Shown piece by piece: positions 33,964 through 42,869 of a stretch of DNA of 59,601 nt. The position numbers and the translations under genes are program-made. Under the pieces are notes generated by a model. It did no database searches and had not been told where the DNA came from. It saw nothing but the letters and a program-made list of their open reading frames with translations. Location: positions 1 to 59,601 of the forward strand of contig JAMFSR010000025.1 in NCBI GenBank assembly GCA_026225395.1. The letters are read 5' to 3'. The number at the start of each line of letters is the position of its first letter. The stretch's first letter is position 1. This DNA is from Granulicella sapmiensis. Its GTDB lineage: Bacteria; Acidobacteriota; Terriglobia; Terriglobales; Acidobacteriaceae.

Positions 33964-34365
33964 CTAGTGCAGCGTCTTGGGGATGACGGCGAACTGCAGC
34001 AGGATGTCGAAGGGGATGATCTCGAGCGTGGCTTCGTGGGTGGCTTCGAGCACGACGGGGCAGGCGGCTCCGGCTTGGTGAACCTCAAGCCAGCGACCGG
34101 CGCAGACGCACCAGCGGTCGCCTTCTTTGAGCCCTGGAAAGCCGTACTGCGGCATGGGCGTGGAGAGGTCGTTGCCCAGGCGCGCCGAGGCCGCAAGGAA
34201 CTTCTCTGTGACGATGCAGCAGACGGTGTGAACGCCGAGATCGTTGGGCCCGGTGTTGCAGCATCCATCGCGAAAGAACCCGGTGACGGGTTCTGTGCCG
34301 CAGGTTTCGAGCGGCTGCCCGAGCACATTCTTCTGTCCCGAGGGCTTTGAGCTTAAGGAGGCCAT
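33964..34365 (-). CDS. DUF2237 family protein
   Basis: A 133-residue Cys-rich cytoplasmic protein. NVLGQPLETCGTEPVTGFFR, then DGCCNTGPNDLGVHTVCCIV and DRWCVCAGRWLE are the family's signatures. Function is unknown; the conserved Cys suggest metal binding or redox. TACAAT ends 6 bases before ATG 34365, with no ribosome site. It ends 23 bases from the convergent htrA-like gene. Confidence 0.92.
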   Translation of the reverse strand: MASLSSKPSGQKNVLGQPLETCGTEPVTGFFRDGCCNTGPNDLGVHTVCCIVTEKFLAASARLGNDLSTPMPQYGFPGLKEGDRWCVCAGRWLEVHQAGAACPVVLEATHEATLEIIPFDILLQFAVIPKTLH

Positions 34366-34551
34366 GGCTTGATTGTAGTGGAGAGTTTGCCGGGGCGCAG
34401 ATGATCGTGGAGGCGCGTCGTTCTCGGAATCTGGAAGGCATCAGGATTGGAGGGCAGCTACCGGCCACAAACGACTCACCGCTTCTACGCGCTTCTTGGT
34501 ACTATGGGCCACCGCCAGACTGTAAGAGCTTGCTGGGAAATCGGAGGGGCT

Positions 34552-36273
34552 GTGTCCGAAAAGAACGTGTCCCTCACCTGCATCTGTTGGGTTACTTCCG
34601 CCTTTGTGGCCGCCTTCCTGTGTTTTCTGCAACTAGGCGCAATGGCCAGTCTGGTGGCGGGTCGCGCGGGATTTTCTCTCGTTGCCCCGGTGGCACTGAT
34701 GGCAGCCTTGTCAGGCGCCTATTGGCTAGCGCGAAGAGAAGGCTTATTGAGCCTGATGTGCTGGTGGCCTGTCGGCATCACACTGGCTCTGCTCGCTGCA
34801 TCGCTTCTGCTTTCAGCGTTCTTTTATGATTTTTCCTGGGACGGACAGTGGTATCACCAGTCAGGAATCATCAGCATTGCCCATGGCTGGAACCCACTCT
34901 CCGAGCCTATGCGAAGCTTTGGTCAAAGCCCGAGCCTGCTCCACAGCCAGGCCTATTTGCGGCACTACGCCAAGGGGCCCTGGTATGCCGCGGCGGCGAT
35001 CTTCGCCGCAACGGGTCGAATCGAGTTGGGCAAATGCATGAACTGGCTCATCCTGATGGCGTCGTTTGTGGGGACTCTGGCTGCATGTCTGGATGGAGGT
35101 TTGCGCCGTAGCCGCGCATTTGGAATCGCAGCCGTGGTTGCCATGAACCCGGTTGCCCTCAGCGAGGTCACCACCTTTATGGTGGATGGCGTGATGGCGT
35201 CTTCTTTGATTTTGACCGTCGTCGCAACCGTAAGCGCGCTGCGTCAACCGCGTCCGGCAGTCATGGCTACCGCGGTGGCAGCATCGATTGTGTGCATCAA
35301 TTCGAAGTTCACTGGACTCATTTATTTATGCTTCCTGTTTGTTGCAGTGGGGCTGTGGCGTCTTTTTGAAGCACGCCGCTTGCTGGCACGGTATGCGTAC
35401 GGAGTGATTGCAACGCTTGTTATCGGCATCTGCCTGTGGGGTTATAACCCTTACGTCATCAATACGCTGTACCGGCATCAGCCTTTCTATCCCATACTTG
35501 GATCGGCGAATTATCCGAGTCTGGCGCAGCAGGGGAATGATGGAAATGAGAAGTACGAAACGCCAAAAAATATGGCCGGGCGCAGGCTGCCTGTACGGTT
35601 TGCGTATTCCATCTTCGGCCGGCCGGGCAATCAGCCGTATCGTGAAGGCAAGAACGCTTCGTTGATGTGGCCTTTTATGGCGCACAGGCACGATCTCTAC
35701 ACCTATACCTATCAAGAGCCTCGCGTCGCAGCTCTCGGTCCGTATTTCAGCGCAGGCTTTCTGCTGTCCGTTGCCCTGGGAGTCTGGCTGCTGTTCCAAC
35801 TCGATGCATCCTCTCGCTGGATACTGGTGCTGGCTTCAGCGACGATCGTTGCTTCGCTGCTGCTCAGTAAGGATTCGTGGTGGCCGCGTTATGGGCCGCA
35901 GTTATGGCTACTGCCGATCGTTCCCATGGCTTTGGCCTTCCGGGAGAGAGCGTCGCGCCTTCAGGTGGGTCTGACCGGGGGATTAGTTGCTTTGCTGCTC
36001 TTCAACGCAGTCATCGTCGCCACAGTCAGGTTCCATTGGGAGACACGAGCGAGCGTGACCTTGCGCCGCCAACTGCGGGATCTGCGAAACTCCGGCCAGG
36101 AGTATGAGTTCAGCACCCGCTTTTTCGACGACTCGGCAGTAGAACGTCTTACGGAAGCCCATGTGCGTTTTAGCGATCTTGGCATGAAAAAGCTTCCGAA
36201 GCTCCATGAATTGGAGAGTGTGGTTGAGGGGTATCCCGATGCGATTCGCTACCGCGCCGTGGGAGAGAAGTAG
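34552..36273 (+). CDS. Polytopic membrane protein, GT-C glycosyltransferase-like
   Basis: A 573-residue protein with about 11-13 helices. The first extracytoplasmic loop carries YDFSWDGQWYHQSGIISIAH, an acidic motif in the place where GT-C enzymes keep their catalytic Asp. VTTFMVDGVMASSLIL and NPYVINTLYRHQPFYPI are further loops, and the C-terminal 70 residues are soluble. It probably transfers a sugar from a lipid carrier, but I cannot name the substrate. The start is GTG 34552 with GGAGGGG 2-4 bases upstream; the frame is open 35 codons further back. Confidence 0.7.
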   Translation: MSEKNVSLTCICWVTSAFVAAFLCFLQLGAMASLVAGRAGFSLVAPVALMAALSGAYWLARREGLLSLMCWWPVGITLALLAASLLLSAFFYDFSWDGQWYHQSGIISIAHGWNPLSEPMRSFGQSPSLLHSQAYLRHYAKGPWYAAAAIFAATGRIELGKCMNWLILMASFVGTLAACLDGGLRRSRAFGIAAVVAMNPVALSEVTTFMVDGVMASSLILTVVATVSALRQPRPAVMATAVAASIVCINSKFTGLIYLCFLFVAVGLWRLFEARRLLARYAYGVIATLVIGICLWGYNPYVINTLYRHQPFYPILGSANYPSLAQQGNDGNEKYETPKNMAGRRLPVRFAYSIFGRPGNQPYREGKNASLMWPFMAHRHDLYTYTYQEPRVAALGPYFSAGFLLSVALGVWLLFQLDASSRWILVLASATIVASLLLSKDSWWPRYGPQLWLLPIVPMALAFRERASRLQVGLTGGLVALLLFNAVIVATVRFHWETRASVTLRRQLRDLRNSGQEYEFSTRFFDDSAVERLTEAHVRFSDLGMKKLPKLHELESVVEGYPDAIRYRAVGEK

Positions 36274-36385
36274 TTGCCTGCTTGAGGCGGGATCGATGAC
36301 CTTGCCGCGGAGATCGTTGGCCGGAATGCTTCCGTGTTATTAGAATTAGCGTTCGCATGGTGCGTCCTATTTAAAGGAGAACCAA

Positions 36386-37102
36386 ATGGCCGACGACAAC
36401 CTCATTTCCGCAACAGAACTTGCGGGGAAAAACAAAGCGCACTTTCCCAACGAGAGCCCTGAATACCGCCAGGCACGCAACGCTTTGCTCACCGAGGAGA
36501 TTGAGCTCCGGCGTCATATCGAGCGTGTCGCCGCCCTGCGCCGTATTCTTCCCGCCGGTGGGGAAGTTCCCGAGGACTATGTTTTCGAAGGCCGCGAGGG
36601 TGCAGTCCGTCTCTCACAGCTATTTGGAGACAAGGACACTCTCGTTCTTTACAGCATGATGTTCGGCCCGCAGCGCGAGCGGGGCTGTCCCATGTGCTCG
36701 GCCATGTTGACCTCGTGGAATGGCACTGCGAGAAATCTGCGCGAACGTGTTGCTCTCGCCGTCACCGCACGCTCTCCGATCGAGCGGCTTCTCGAATTCA
36801 AAAAAGATCGTGGCTGGCAGAATCTACCGATTTACTCCGACACGAAAGGCGACTACACCCGCACCTATGTGAGCGCGGACGATGGCGACGTTCCCGGCCT
36901 CAGCGTCTTCACTCGCCGAGATGGCACAGCGCGCCACTTCTGGAGCGGAGAGATGGGTGGTGATATGGCCGACCCCAGCCAGGACCCGCGTGGAGCTCCG
37001 GACCTTGATGCCTTATGGACGATACTTGACCTGACACCCGCGGGCCGCAGCGGCACCTGGTACCCACAGCTTGAATACGCGAGCCTGACAACGATCAAGT
37101 AG
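36386..37102 (+). CDS. DUF899 family thioredoxin-like protein
   Basis: A 238-residue protein of the DUF899 group (AhpC/thioredoxin-like). The core has RGCPMCSAMLTSWNG with C101 and C104, and ERVALAVTARSPIERLLEFK, then DLPIYSD-type NLPIYSDTKGDYTRTY. The family is thought to be redox active. AAAGGAG lies 7 bases before the ATG. It sits 92 bases upstream of a flavoprotein fused to CNB and thioredoxin-fold domains, so the two may share electrons. Confidence 0.87.
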   Translation: MADDNLISATELAGKNKAHFPNESPEYRQARNALLTEEIELRRHIERVAALRRILPAGGEVPEDYVFEGREGAVRLSQLFGDKDTLVLYSMMFGPQRERGCPMCSAMLTSWNGTARNLRERVALAVTARSPIERLLEFKKDRGWQNLPIYSDTKGDYTRTYVSADDGDVPGLSVFTRRDGTARHFWSGEMGGDMADPSQDPRGAPDLDALWTILDLTPAGRSGTWYPQLEYASLTTIK

Positions 37103-37194
37103 TTTCAGGCCTTCGTCCGATGTTGTGTGTTCTCCGTGCGATCACAGTCCGCCTCTAGAATAGGGTCACGCACTTACTGAGGAGACACCAGGCC

Positions 37195-38928
37195 ATGGCC
37201 GATAACGAAGAGAACAAGACCACCGCATGGAACAACCCAGAGTTTCGTCCGGATCTCGCATTTGCCAAACTCACGGAGGACATGGTCGAACGGCTGCGTT
37301 CCTACGGCAGAGAGGAAACCTTTCCGGCGAATGTTCCGCTGTTCACTCATGGTGAGCGGCAGGTCGATATGTTCGTCGTGCTCGAAGGGCAGATCGATAT
37401 CTGCCTGCCTACTGCGGATGGCGAGTCGAAAGTCATAGCGCATCATCAAAAGTTTGATTTCTCCGGGGAGTTGAATCTTCTGACCTCGCAGGGCTCGCTT
37501 GTAGAAGCGCGGACCGTTCGCGAGAGCCGGCTTCTTCGCATACCGCGTAACGAGCTACAGCGGCTTATGCGTGCCGAGGGCGATGTCGCAAACCTCATCA
37601 CCTCAGCGACCATCTGGCGACGTATTGGCATCCTTGGCGAGACGACCAGCGGCGTCGTGCTCCTGGGGCATGAGGGAGATGCGGAGACAACACAGATTCA
37701 GCGCTTCTTTATCCGCAACAACTATCCGTACCGGATCGTCGAGGCGTCTGCCGATGACGTGGCACTGCCTAACGATGACTTGTCCGATCATGAACCAATG
37801 CTGCCCGCGGTGACTCTCTCCGATGGCCGAATCCTGCATAGGCCCACGATCACACAGCTTGCCGATGAATTGGGCATCACCGAGCTGCCTGACCCAGAGA
37901 TGATCTACGACGTGACAGTCGTCGGGGCGGGTCCTTCGGGTCTTGCGGCCGCTGTTTATGCAGCGTCGGAAGGACTTTGCACGATCGTGGTCGAGGGTAC
38001 CGCTCCCGGCGGCCAGGCGGGCACCAGCTCCAAGATCGAAAACTATCTCGGCTTTCCGACGGGGATCTCAGGGCAGCGCCTGGCGAGCCGTGCGCAGTTG
38101 CAGGCACTGAAGTTCGGTGTGCGCTTCGCCATTTCCAGAGAGACGGTTACGGCGGAACAGATCGATGGCATCCACAAACTGACGCTGGCGGGTGGTATTC
38201 CGGTGTGTTCGCGGTCTGTTGTTGTGGCTTCAGGGGCGCAGTACCGCAAGCTTTCGGTGGAGAACTATGAGCAGTTTGAGAATCGCGGGATCTTTTATGC
38301 GGCGACTGCGATGGAGTCGATACTCTGCCGCGACACCGAAGTGATTGTGGTGGGGGGTGGCAACTCCGCGGGGCAGGCTGCTGTGTTTCTATCGGGCATT
38401 GCGAAACATGTGCATCACATCGTCCGCGGTAAATCGCTGGCGAGCACGATGTCTCAGTACCTGATCTCGCGGATCGAAAGCTCGTCCCACATCACGCTCT
38501 ATACCGAGTCCGAGATTGTGAAGCTCGAAGGTGCGTCTTCCCTCGAATGCGTTACCTGGGTCGATCGCAAAACCGGCGAGTCGACGGTGAAGCCCATTGG
38601 AAGCGTCTTCGTGATGATCGGCGCCGAGCCGAACTCCGGCTGGCTCTTCGGCACGGTGCGGCTGGATAAGAAAGGCTTCATTCTTACCGGCGGCGCGGAT
38701 GGGTTTGAGACCACGCCCTATGCGACCAGCGTGCCTGGAATGTTTGCCGTGGGCGATGTGCGCTCGAACTCCGTGAAACGTGTTGCGTCCGCGGTTGGCG
38801 AGGGCTCCGTGGTTATCTCAGACGTTCATCGATACCTGGCGGACCATCGCAACAAATTCGCGGCCGAACCGAACTCCGCGCTTGCGGCGCTGCGGTCGGC
38901 GAGCGCTGCAGCTAACGCGCAAAGCTGA
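37195..38928 (+). CDS. Flavoprotein fusion: cyclic-nucleotide-binding domain, thioredoxin-fold insert, TrxR-like FAD domain
   Basis: A 577-residue cytoplasmic protein in three parts. Residues ~25-145 are a CNB/CRP-type domain (PLFTHGERQVDMFVVLEGQI, FSGELNLLTS). Residues ~153-230 look like a glutaredoxin or GST-N fold without Cys (RFFIRNNYPYRIVEASADDV). Residues 238-565 are a thioredoxin-reductase-like FAD/NAD domain with GAGPSG (244-249), GGGNSAGQ (387-394) and FAVGDVRSNSVKRVASAVGE. In place of the reductase CxxC the sequence reads AATAMESILC, so it is not a true TrxR. GAGGAG lies 12 bases before the ATG; TAGAAT is a likely -10. Confidence 0.88.
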   Translation: MADNEENKTTAWNNPEFRPDLAFAKLTEDMVERLRSYGREETFPANVPLFTHGERQVDMFVVLEGQIDICLPTADGESKVIAHHQKFDFSGELNLLTSQGSLVEARTVRESRLLRIPRNELQRLMRAEGDVANLITSATIWRRIGILGETTSGVVLLGHEGDAETTQIQRFFIRNNYPYRIVEASADDVALPNDDLSDHEPMLPAVTLSDGRILHRPTITQLADELGITELPDPEMIYDVTVVGAGPSGLAAAVYAASEGLCTIVVEGTAPGGQAGTSSKIENYLGFPTGISGQRLASRAQLQALKFGVRFAISRETVTAEQIDGIHKLTLAGGIPVCSRSVVVASGAQYRKLSVENYEQFENRGIFYAATAMESILCRDTEVIVVGGGNSAGQAAVFLSGIAKHVHHIVRGKSLASTMSQYLISRIESSSHITLYTESEIVKLEGASSLECVTWVDRKTGESTVKPIGSVFVMIGAEPNSGWLFGTVRLDKKGFILTGGADGFETTPYATSVPGMFAVGDVRSNSVKRVASAVGEGSVVISDVHRYLADHRNKFAAEPNSALAALRSASAAANAQS

Positions 38929-38948
38929 ACTGGCTTGGTGGCCGAGAT

Positions 38949-40529
38949 TTAGTTGACGCGAACCGGGGCTTCTGCCGCTTGGGTGATGGCGGCCTCGGCT
39001 GTTGTGGAGGGGTCTGCCATCAGTGCGGGTAGCCTGACGCAGATGGTGGTTCCATGTTTCTTGCCGGTGGTGCAGGAGCGCAGGCGGAGCGTGCCGCCTT
39101 GTTCTTCGACGATGCCGCGGGTGACCCAAAGGCCAAGGCCTGTGCCGCGTTCGCCCTTGGTGGTGAAGAAGGGTTCGAAGATGGATTGCAGGTGTTCGCG
39201 TTCGATGCCGTGGCCGGAGTCGGAGACGGTGACGGAGGCGAAGCCGTCGACACGGCGGGCGCGGACGGTCAGGCATCCGCCTCCGCGCTCCATGGCTTCC
39301 AGCGCGTTGCCGACGAGGTTAGCGAAGACCTGACGGAGAGCAGGGTCATAGCGGATGGCGCTGATGTTCTCGGCGTAGCGGGTTTTGATTTCGACACGAT
39401 GCTGCGTGGCGCGGGACTGGAAGAGCTGGACGACTTCTTCCAGCATCGTGCGGAGGTCGATGGTGCGGCCGGGAAGCTTGCGGTAGAAGCTGAGCGTGGA
39501 GCGCGTGATGTGGCCGACGCGTTCGATTTCGCGCGCGGCGACTTCTACGAGTTCGCGGGACTGCGCGGGGAGATCATCGTGGGTCTGCAGCAGATAAAAG
39601 ATGTTGGTGAGCGCTTCGAGCGGGTTATTGATCTCGTGGGCCAGCGTGTTGGCCATGCGGCCGGCGGCGGCGAGGCGCTCGGAGTTGATGAGGCGGGTCA
39701 TCAGGTCGGTGGTTTCGCGCTCGGCGGCCTTGCGGGCGGAGATGTCTTCGACCACCCAAAGAACGGTGGGCAGCGGGTCGCCGTCGGGCTTGAGGAGCGA
39801 GGCGGTGACCTGTGCGGGAAAGGTTGAGCCGTCGTGGCGGAGCAGTGTACGCTCGGCGCGATAGCCGGTGCGGCGCTCGGCGAGCAGCTCGGCGTAGAGG
39901 CTGGCATCGCTTTCCAACTCGGAAGGCAGGGAGAAGTCCTGCAAGCGGAGCGACAGAAGCTTTTCTACCTGGGCGCCGAGCATCTCCGCGAGGCGCTGGT
40001 TGAGCAGCAGGAAGTGGCCGTCGGTGGAGGTGTGGGCCATGCCTACGGCGGCCTGGTTGAAGGTGGCGGAGAAGCGCTGCTGGGCGAGACGGAGAGCGGC
40101 TTCGGTGCCGAGGCGCTCGTTGCGTTTGCGGGCGTCGGCGAGTTCGCGTTCGATGGCCGGGAGCAGGCGCTCGAGGTGGCCCTTGAGGACGTAGTCGTGG
40201 GCCCCGGCACGCATGGCGTTGACGGCGGAGACTTCGTCGATGGTGCCGGAGACGATGATGAAGGGAAGATCGATGCCGCTGTCCTGGATGATCTTCAGGG
40301 CGTCGCGCGCGCCGAAGCTGGGCAGCGTGTAGTCAGCGATGACCAGATCCCATGGTTTGGGGTCGACGAGGGCGTCGCGAAGCTCATCGGCGGTTTCCAC
40401 CCGGCGTGCGTCCACGGCGTATCCTGCGCGCGCCAGATGGCGCTGCAGCAACGCGGCGTCCTCTTCGTAGTCCTCGATGAGGAGGACACGAAGGGGAAGC
40501 TTTACCGTATCTATTGGGCCGGTGGGCAT
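38949..40529 (-). CDS. Receiver-PAS-histidine kinase
   Basis: A 526-residue cytoplasmic protein. A receiver domain comes first (LLIEDYEEDAALLQRH, phospho-Asp in VIADYTLPSFGARD, VSGTIDE, VLKGHL), then a PAS domain (about 155-275, with VLWVVEDISARKAAE), then a kinase with H-box NTLAHEINNPLEALTNIF, N-box FANLVGNALEAM and G boxes DSGHGIE and GTGLGLWV. The receiver is N-terminal, so phosphate may pass from the upstream partners to it. It overlaps the stop of the single-domain receiver gene by 19 bases. Confidence 0.92.
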   Translation of the reverse strand: MPTGPIDTVKLPLRVLLIEDYEEDAALLQRHLARAGYAVDARRVETADELRDALVDPKPWDLVIADYTLPSFGARDALKIIQDSGIDLPFIIVSGTIDEVSAVNAMRAGAHDYVLKGHLERLLPAIERELADARKRNERLGTEAALRLAQQRFSATFNQAAVGMAHTSTDGHFLLLNQRLAEMLGAQVEKLLSLRLQDFSLPSELESDASLYAELLAERRTGYRAERTLLRHDGSTFPAQVTASLLKPDGDPLPTVLWVVEDISARKAAERETTDLMTRLINSERLAAAGRMANTLAHEINNPLEALTNIFYLLQTHDDLPAQSRELVEVAAREIERVGHITRSTLSFYRKLPGRTIDLRTMLEEVVQLFQSRATQHRVEIKTRYAENISAIRYDPALRQVFANLVGNALEAMERGGGCLTVRARRVDGFASVTVSDSGHGIEREHLQSIFEPFFTTKGERGTGLGLWVTRGIVEEQGGTLRLRSCTTGKKHGTTICVRLPALMADPSTTAEAAITQAAEAPVRVN

Positions 40530-40948
40530 TGATTGAGCAGCAACCAGTACATGCCGAGCTGACGGGTGGCCTCGGCGAAATCAGTGAAGTTTACGGGCTT
40601 GCGAATGTAGCTGTTCACACCCAGACGATAGCTGGCGACGATGTCGCGCTCTTCGTCGGACGAAGTGAGAACGACGACCGGCAGTATGGCCGTCTTGTCC
40701 GCAGCGCGGATGGCGCGGAGGACTTCGAGGCCGTCGACCTTGGGCAGCTTCAGGTCCAGCAGGACCAGCTGTGGCATGGCGTTCTTGCCGCTGGCGATGC
40801 CTTCCATGAAGGCGATGGCTTCGGCGCCGTCGCGAGCTACGTTGATTTCATTGACCACGTTGGCCTTGCGCAGGGCGCGTATGGCGAGTGCTTCGTGGTC
40901 CGGATCGTCTTCAACTAACAGGATCATATGTTCGCTCGTGGGGCTCAT
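40511..40948 (-). CDS. Rcp1-like single-domain response regulator
   Basis: A 145-residue receiver domain. ILLVEDDPDHEALAIRALRK has the acidic pocket, VLLDLKLPKVDGLEVLRAI the phospho-Asp, and VVLTSSDEERD with IRKPVNFTDF the switch Thr/Ser and Lys. The VxEDDP start and long alpha-5 place it with Rcp1-type receivers that work with phytochrome-like kinases. No output domain. It lies between two kinases in one operon. Confidence 0.93.
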   Translation of the reverse strand: MSPTSEHMILLVEDDPDHEALAIRALRKANVVNEINVARDGAEAIAFMEGIASGKNAMPQLVLLDLKLPKVDGLEVLRAIRAADKTAILPVVVLTSSDEERDIVASYRLGVNSYIRKPVNFTDFAEATRQLGMYWLLLNQCPPAQ

Positions 40949-40981
40949 TCGTTCGAAACCTCAGGTTAGCGCCCTATCGTC

Positions 40982-42466
40982 TCAGGGGGCGAGAGTGAAG
41001 TAGAAGGTTGCGCCGTGGCCGAGTTCGCTTTCGGCCCAGACGGTGCCATGGTGACGGCGGATGATACGCGAAACGGTTGCCAGGCCTATGCCGGAACCTT
41101 TGAAGTCCCGGTCGCCGTGCAGGCGCTGGAAAGCGGTGAAGAGACGGTCGACGTAATGCATGTCGAAGCCCGCACCGTTGTCTCGAATGAAGTATACGGT
41201 CTGCCCGGCGTGCAGGTCACGGCCCGGCTCGCTGCCGAACTCAATCCGGCCGCCTTCTGTGCGCGAGGTGAACTTGTAGGCGTTGCCGATAAGGTTTTCA
41301 AGCGCGATGCGGACCAGGCGGGGGTCTGCTTCCGCGAGCACGCCCGGGAGGGCAACGAACAGAACGTCGCGCTCCGGGTTGGCTGCATGGAGCTCGTTGA
41401 AGACTAGGGTCGCGAGCTGCGAGAGATCGACACGCTCACGCTGGACCTCGGTGCGGGTGACGCGGGAGAGTTGCAGAAGCGCGTCGATGAGTGTGCCCAT
41501 GCGCTGGACGCCGTTGCGTACGCGACCGATGTAGTCGCGGCCTTCCTCATTGAGCTTGTCGGAGAAGTCTTCGAGGAGTGCGAGCGAGAAGCCGTCGATG
41601 GTGCGGAGCGGGGCGCGGAGATCGTGCGAGACCGAGTAGCTGAAGGCCTCAAGCTCTTGATTGGAGACGGCGAGCTCGCGGGTGCGCTGTTCGACGCGGT
41701 CTTCGAGATCGGCGTTGAGGGTCTGGAGCTCCGAGTTCAGCGTAGCGATCTCGGTGGAGCGCGCGGCCAGCGCGTAGCGGTCGCGCGTGATCCGGATCAG
41801 GAACTCAAACGCTGTGAGGATGAGGAGGATGTCGAGCAGGGAAGCACCGATGAAGCTCGCCCAGACGGCGGTTTGGGCGTGGGCGGTCTCGCTATTTCGT
41901 TGGTTGAGCAGGCGTTGCTCCTCGCCTTCGACCTGGGCGATCGTGTAGGCGACAGTGGGGCCGCCGTCCGGCGAGTCACTCAGGGTGGGTTCGAGCAGGC
42001 GCTCGTTGAGCGATCCTCCACCGCCATTGCGGATCGCAATTCCGGCATCGAGTGCGGAGAACTTCACCATGATGCGGCCGCGCAGGTAGTCAAGGCGCTG
42101 CTGCTGTGACACGTTGTCGGCGGTCAGCCGCCTGATCTGGGCAACTTCCGAGTCCACGTTCTGGACCGACTGGCGATATCGCTCTTCAAATCGGGGTGAA
42201 CCGACCAGCAGATAACCGCGGACGGCGCTGTCGGCGCGGCCCACCGCGAGCTCCAGGGCCGTGGTATGAGTGATCACTTCGAGCGTATGCGCTCGCCAGG
42301 CCTGGGCGGCAAAAAGGCTTTTGAGTTCGCGCGACGCCAGCCATGTATTCAGGATCACGACGATGATCGCGCAGAGCATCGCGAGACGGTATAGTCCACT
42401 CTTTTTCATTTGAGGCATCAACTGTAGTGAGACTGCCGAGAACCCATTGTGGTTGTTTGAAGCCAT
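40982..42466 (-). CDS. CHASE3-domain sensor histidine kinase
   Basis: A 494-residue membrane kinase. Two helices (YRLAMLCAIIVVILNTWLAS and FIGASLLDILLILTAFEFLI) flank a ~150-residue periplasmic CHASE3-like domain (AVRGYLLVGSPRFEERY). A coiled coil (EIATLNSELQTLNADLEDRV) leads to the H-box SYSVSHDLRAPLRTIDGF, then ENLIGNAYKFT, DNGAGFDM and GSGIGLATV. The start is uncertain; ATG at 42466, 42418 and 42409 are in frame and none has a good ribosome site. It heads the three-gene operon. Confidence 0.9.
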   Translation of the reverse strand: MASNNHNGFSAVSLQLMPQMKKSGLYRLAMLCAIIVVILNTWLASRELKSLFAAQAWRAHTLEVITHTTALELAVGRADSAVRGYLLVGSPRFEERYRQSVQNVDSEVAQIRRLTADNVSQQQRLDYLRGRIMVKFSALDAGIAIRNGGGGSLNERLLEPTLSDSPDGGPTVAYTIAQVEGEEQRLLNQRNSETAHAQTAVWASFIGASLLDILLILTAFEFLIRITRDRYALAARSTEIATLNSELQTLNADLEDRVEQRTRELAVSNQELEAFSYSVSHDLRAPLRTIDGFSLALLEDFSDKLNEEGRDYIGRVRNGVQRMGTLIDALLQLSRVTRTEVQRERVDLSQLATLVFNELHAANPERDVLFVALPGVLAEADPRLVRIALENLIGNAYKFTSRTEGGRIEFGSEPGRDLHAGQTVYFIRDNGAGFDMHYVDRLFTAFQRLHGDRDFKGSGIGLATVSRIIRRHHGTVWAESELGHGATFYFTLAP

Positions 42467-42520
42467 GAAAGTTGACCCGCTCTTTTGTTTACGAAAGCCT
42501 GGGCCGGCATCTAAAGCCGT

Positions 42521-42850
42521 ATGATTACGATTCTCTTGCTCATTGGCTCGAATATTTTCATGACGTTTGCCTGGTACGGCCATCTGAAGTTCAAAGATGT
42601 CGCTCTCTGGAAGGTCATCCTGGTCAGCTGGTCGATTGCCTTCTTTGAATACTGTCTCCAGGTGCCGGCCAACCGTATCGGATCGCGAACGTTTTCGCCC
42701 GACCAGCTAAAGGTCATCCAGGAAGTGATTACGCTGACGGTTTTCGGCGTGTTCAGCGTGTTTTACTTCGGCGACAAACTGCACTGGAACCACTTTGTCT
42801 CGTTCGGCTGCCTGGTAGCCGGCGCGTTCTTCATGTTCCACAAGTTCTAG
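42521..42850 (+). CDS. DUF486 family membrane protein
   Basis: A 109-residue protein with four helices. MITILLLIGSNIFMTFAWYG starts it, then VSWSIAFFEYCLQVPANRIG, SPDQLKVIQEVITLTVFGVF and LVAGAFFMFHKF. This matches DUF486 (DMT-like small transporters) closely. Function is unknown. TCTAAA ends 5 bases before the ATG; no ribosome site. It diverges from the kinase operon with 54 bases between starts. Confidence 0.9.
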   Translation: MITILLLIGSNIFMTFAWYGHLKFKDVALWKVILVSWSIAFFEYCLQVPANRIGSRTFSPDQLKVIQEVITLTVFGVFSVFYFGDKLHWNHFVSFGCLVAGAFFMFHKF

Positions 42851-42869
42851 TAAGCACGCGATGGTCGAA

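Noticed and set aside
37195..38928. Plain thioredoxin reductase
   Set aside because: The CxxC is missing and two extra domains precede the FAD domain.
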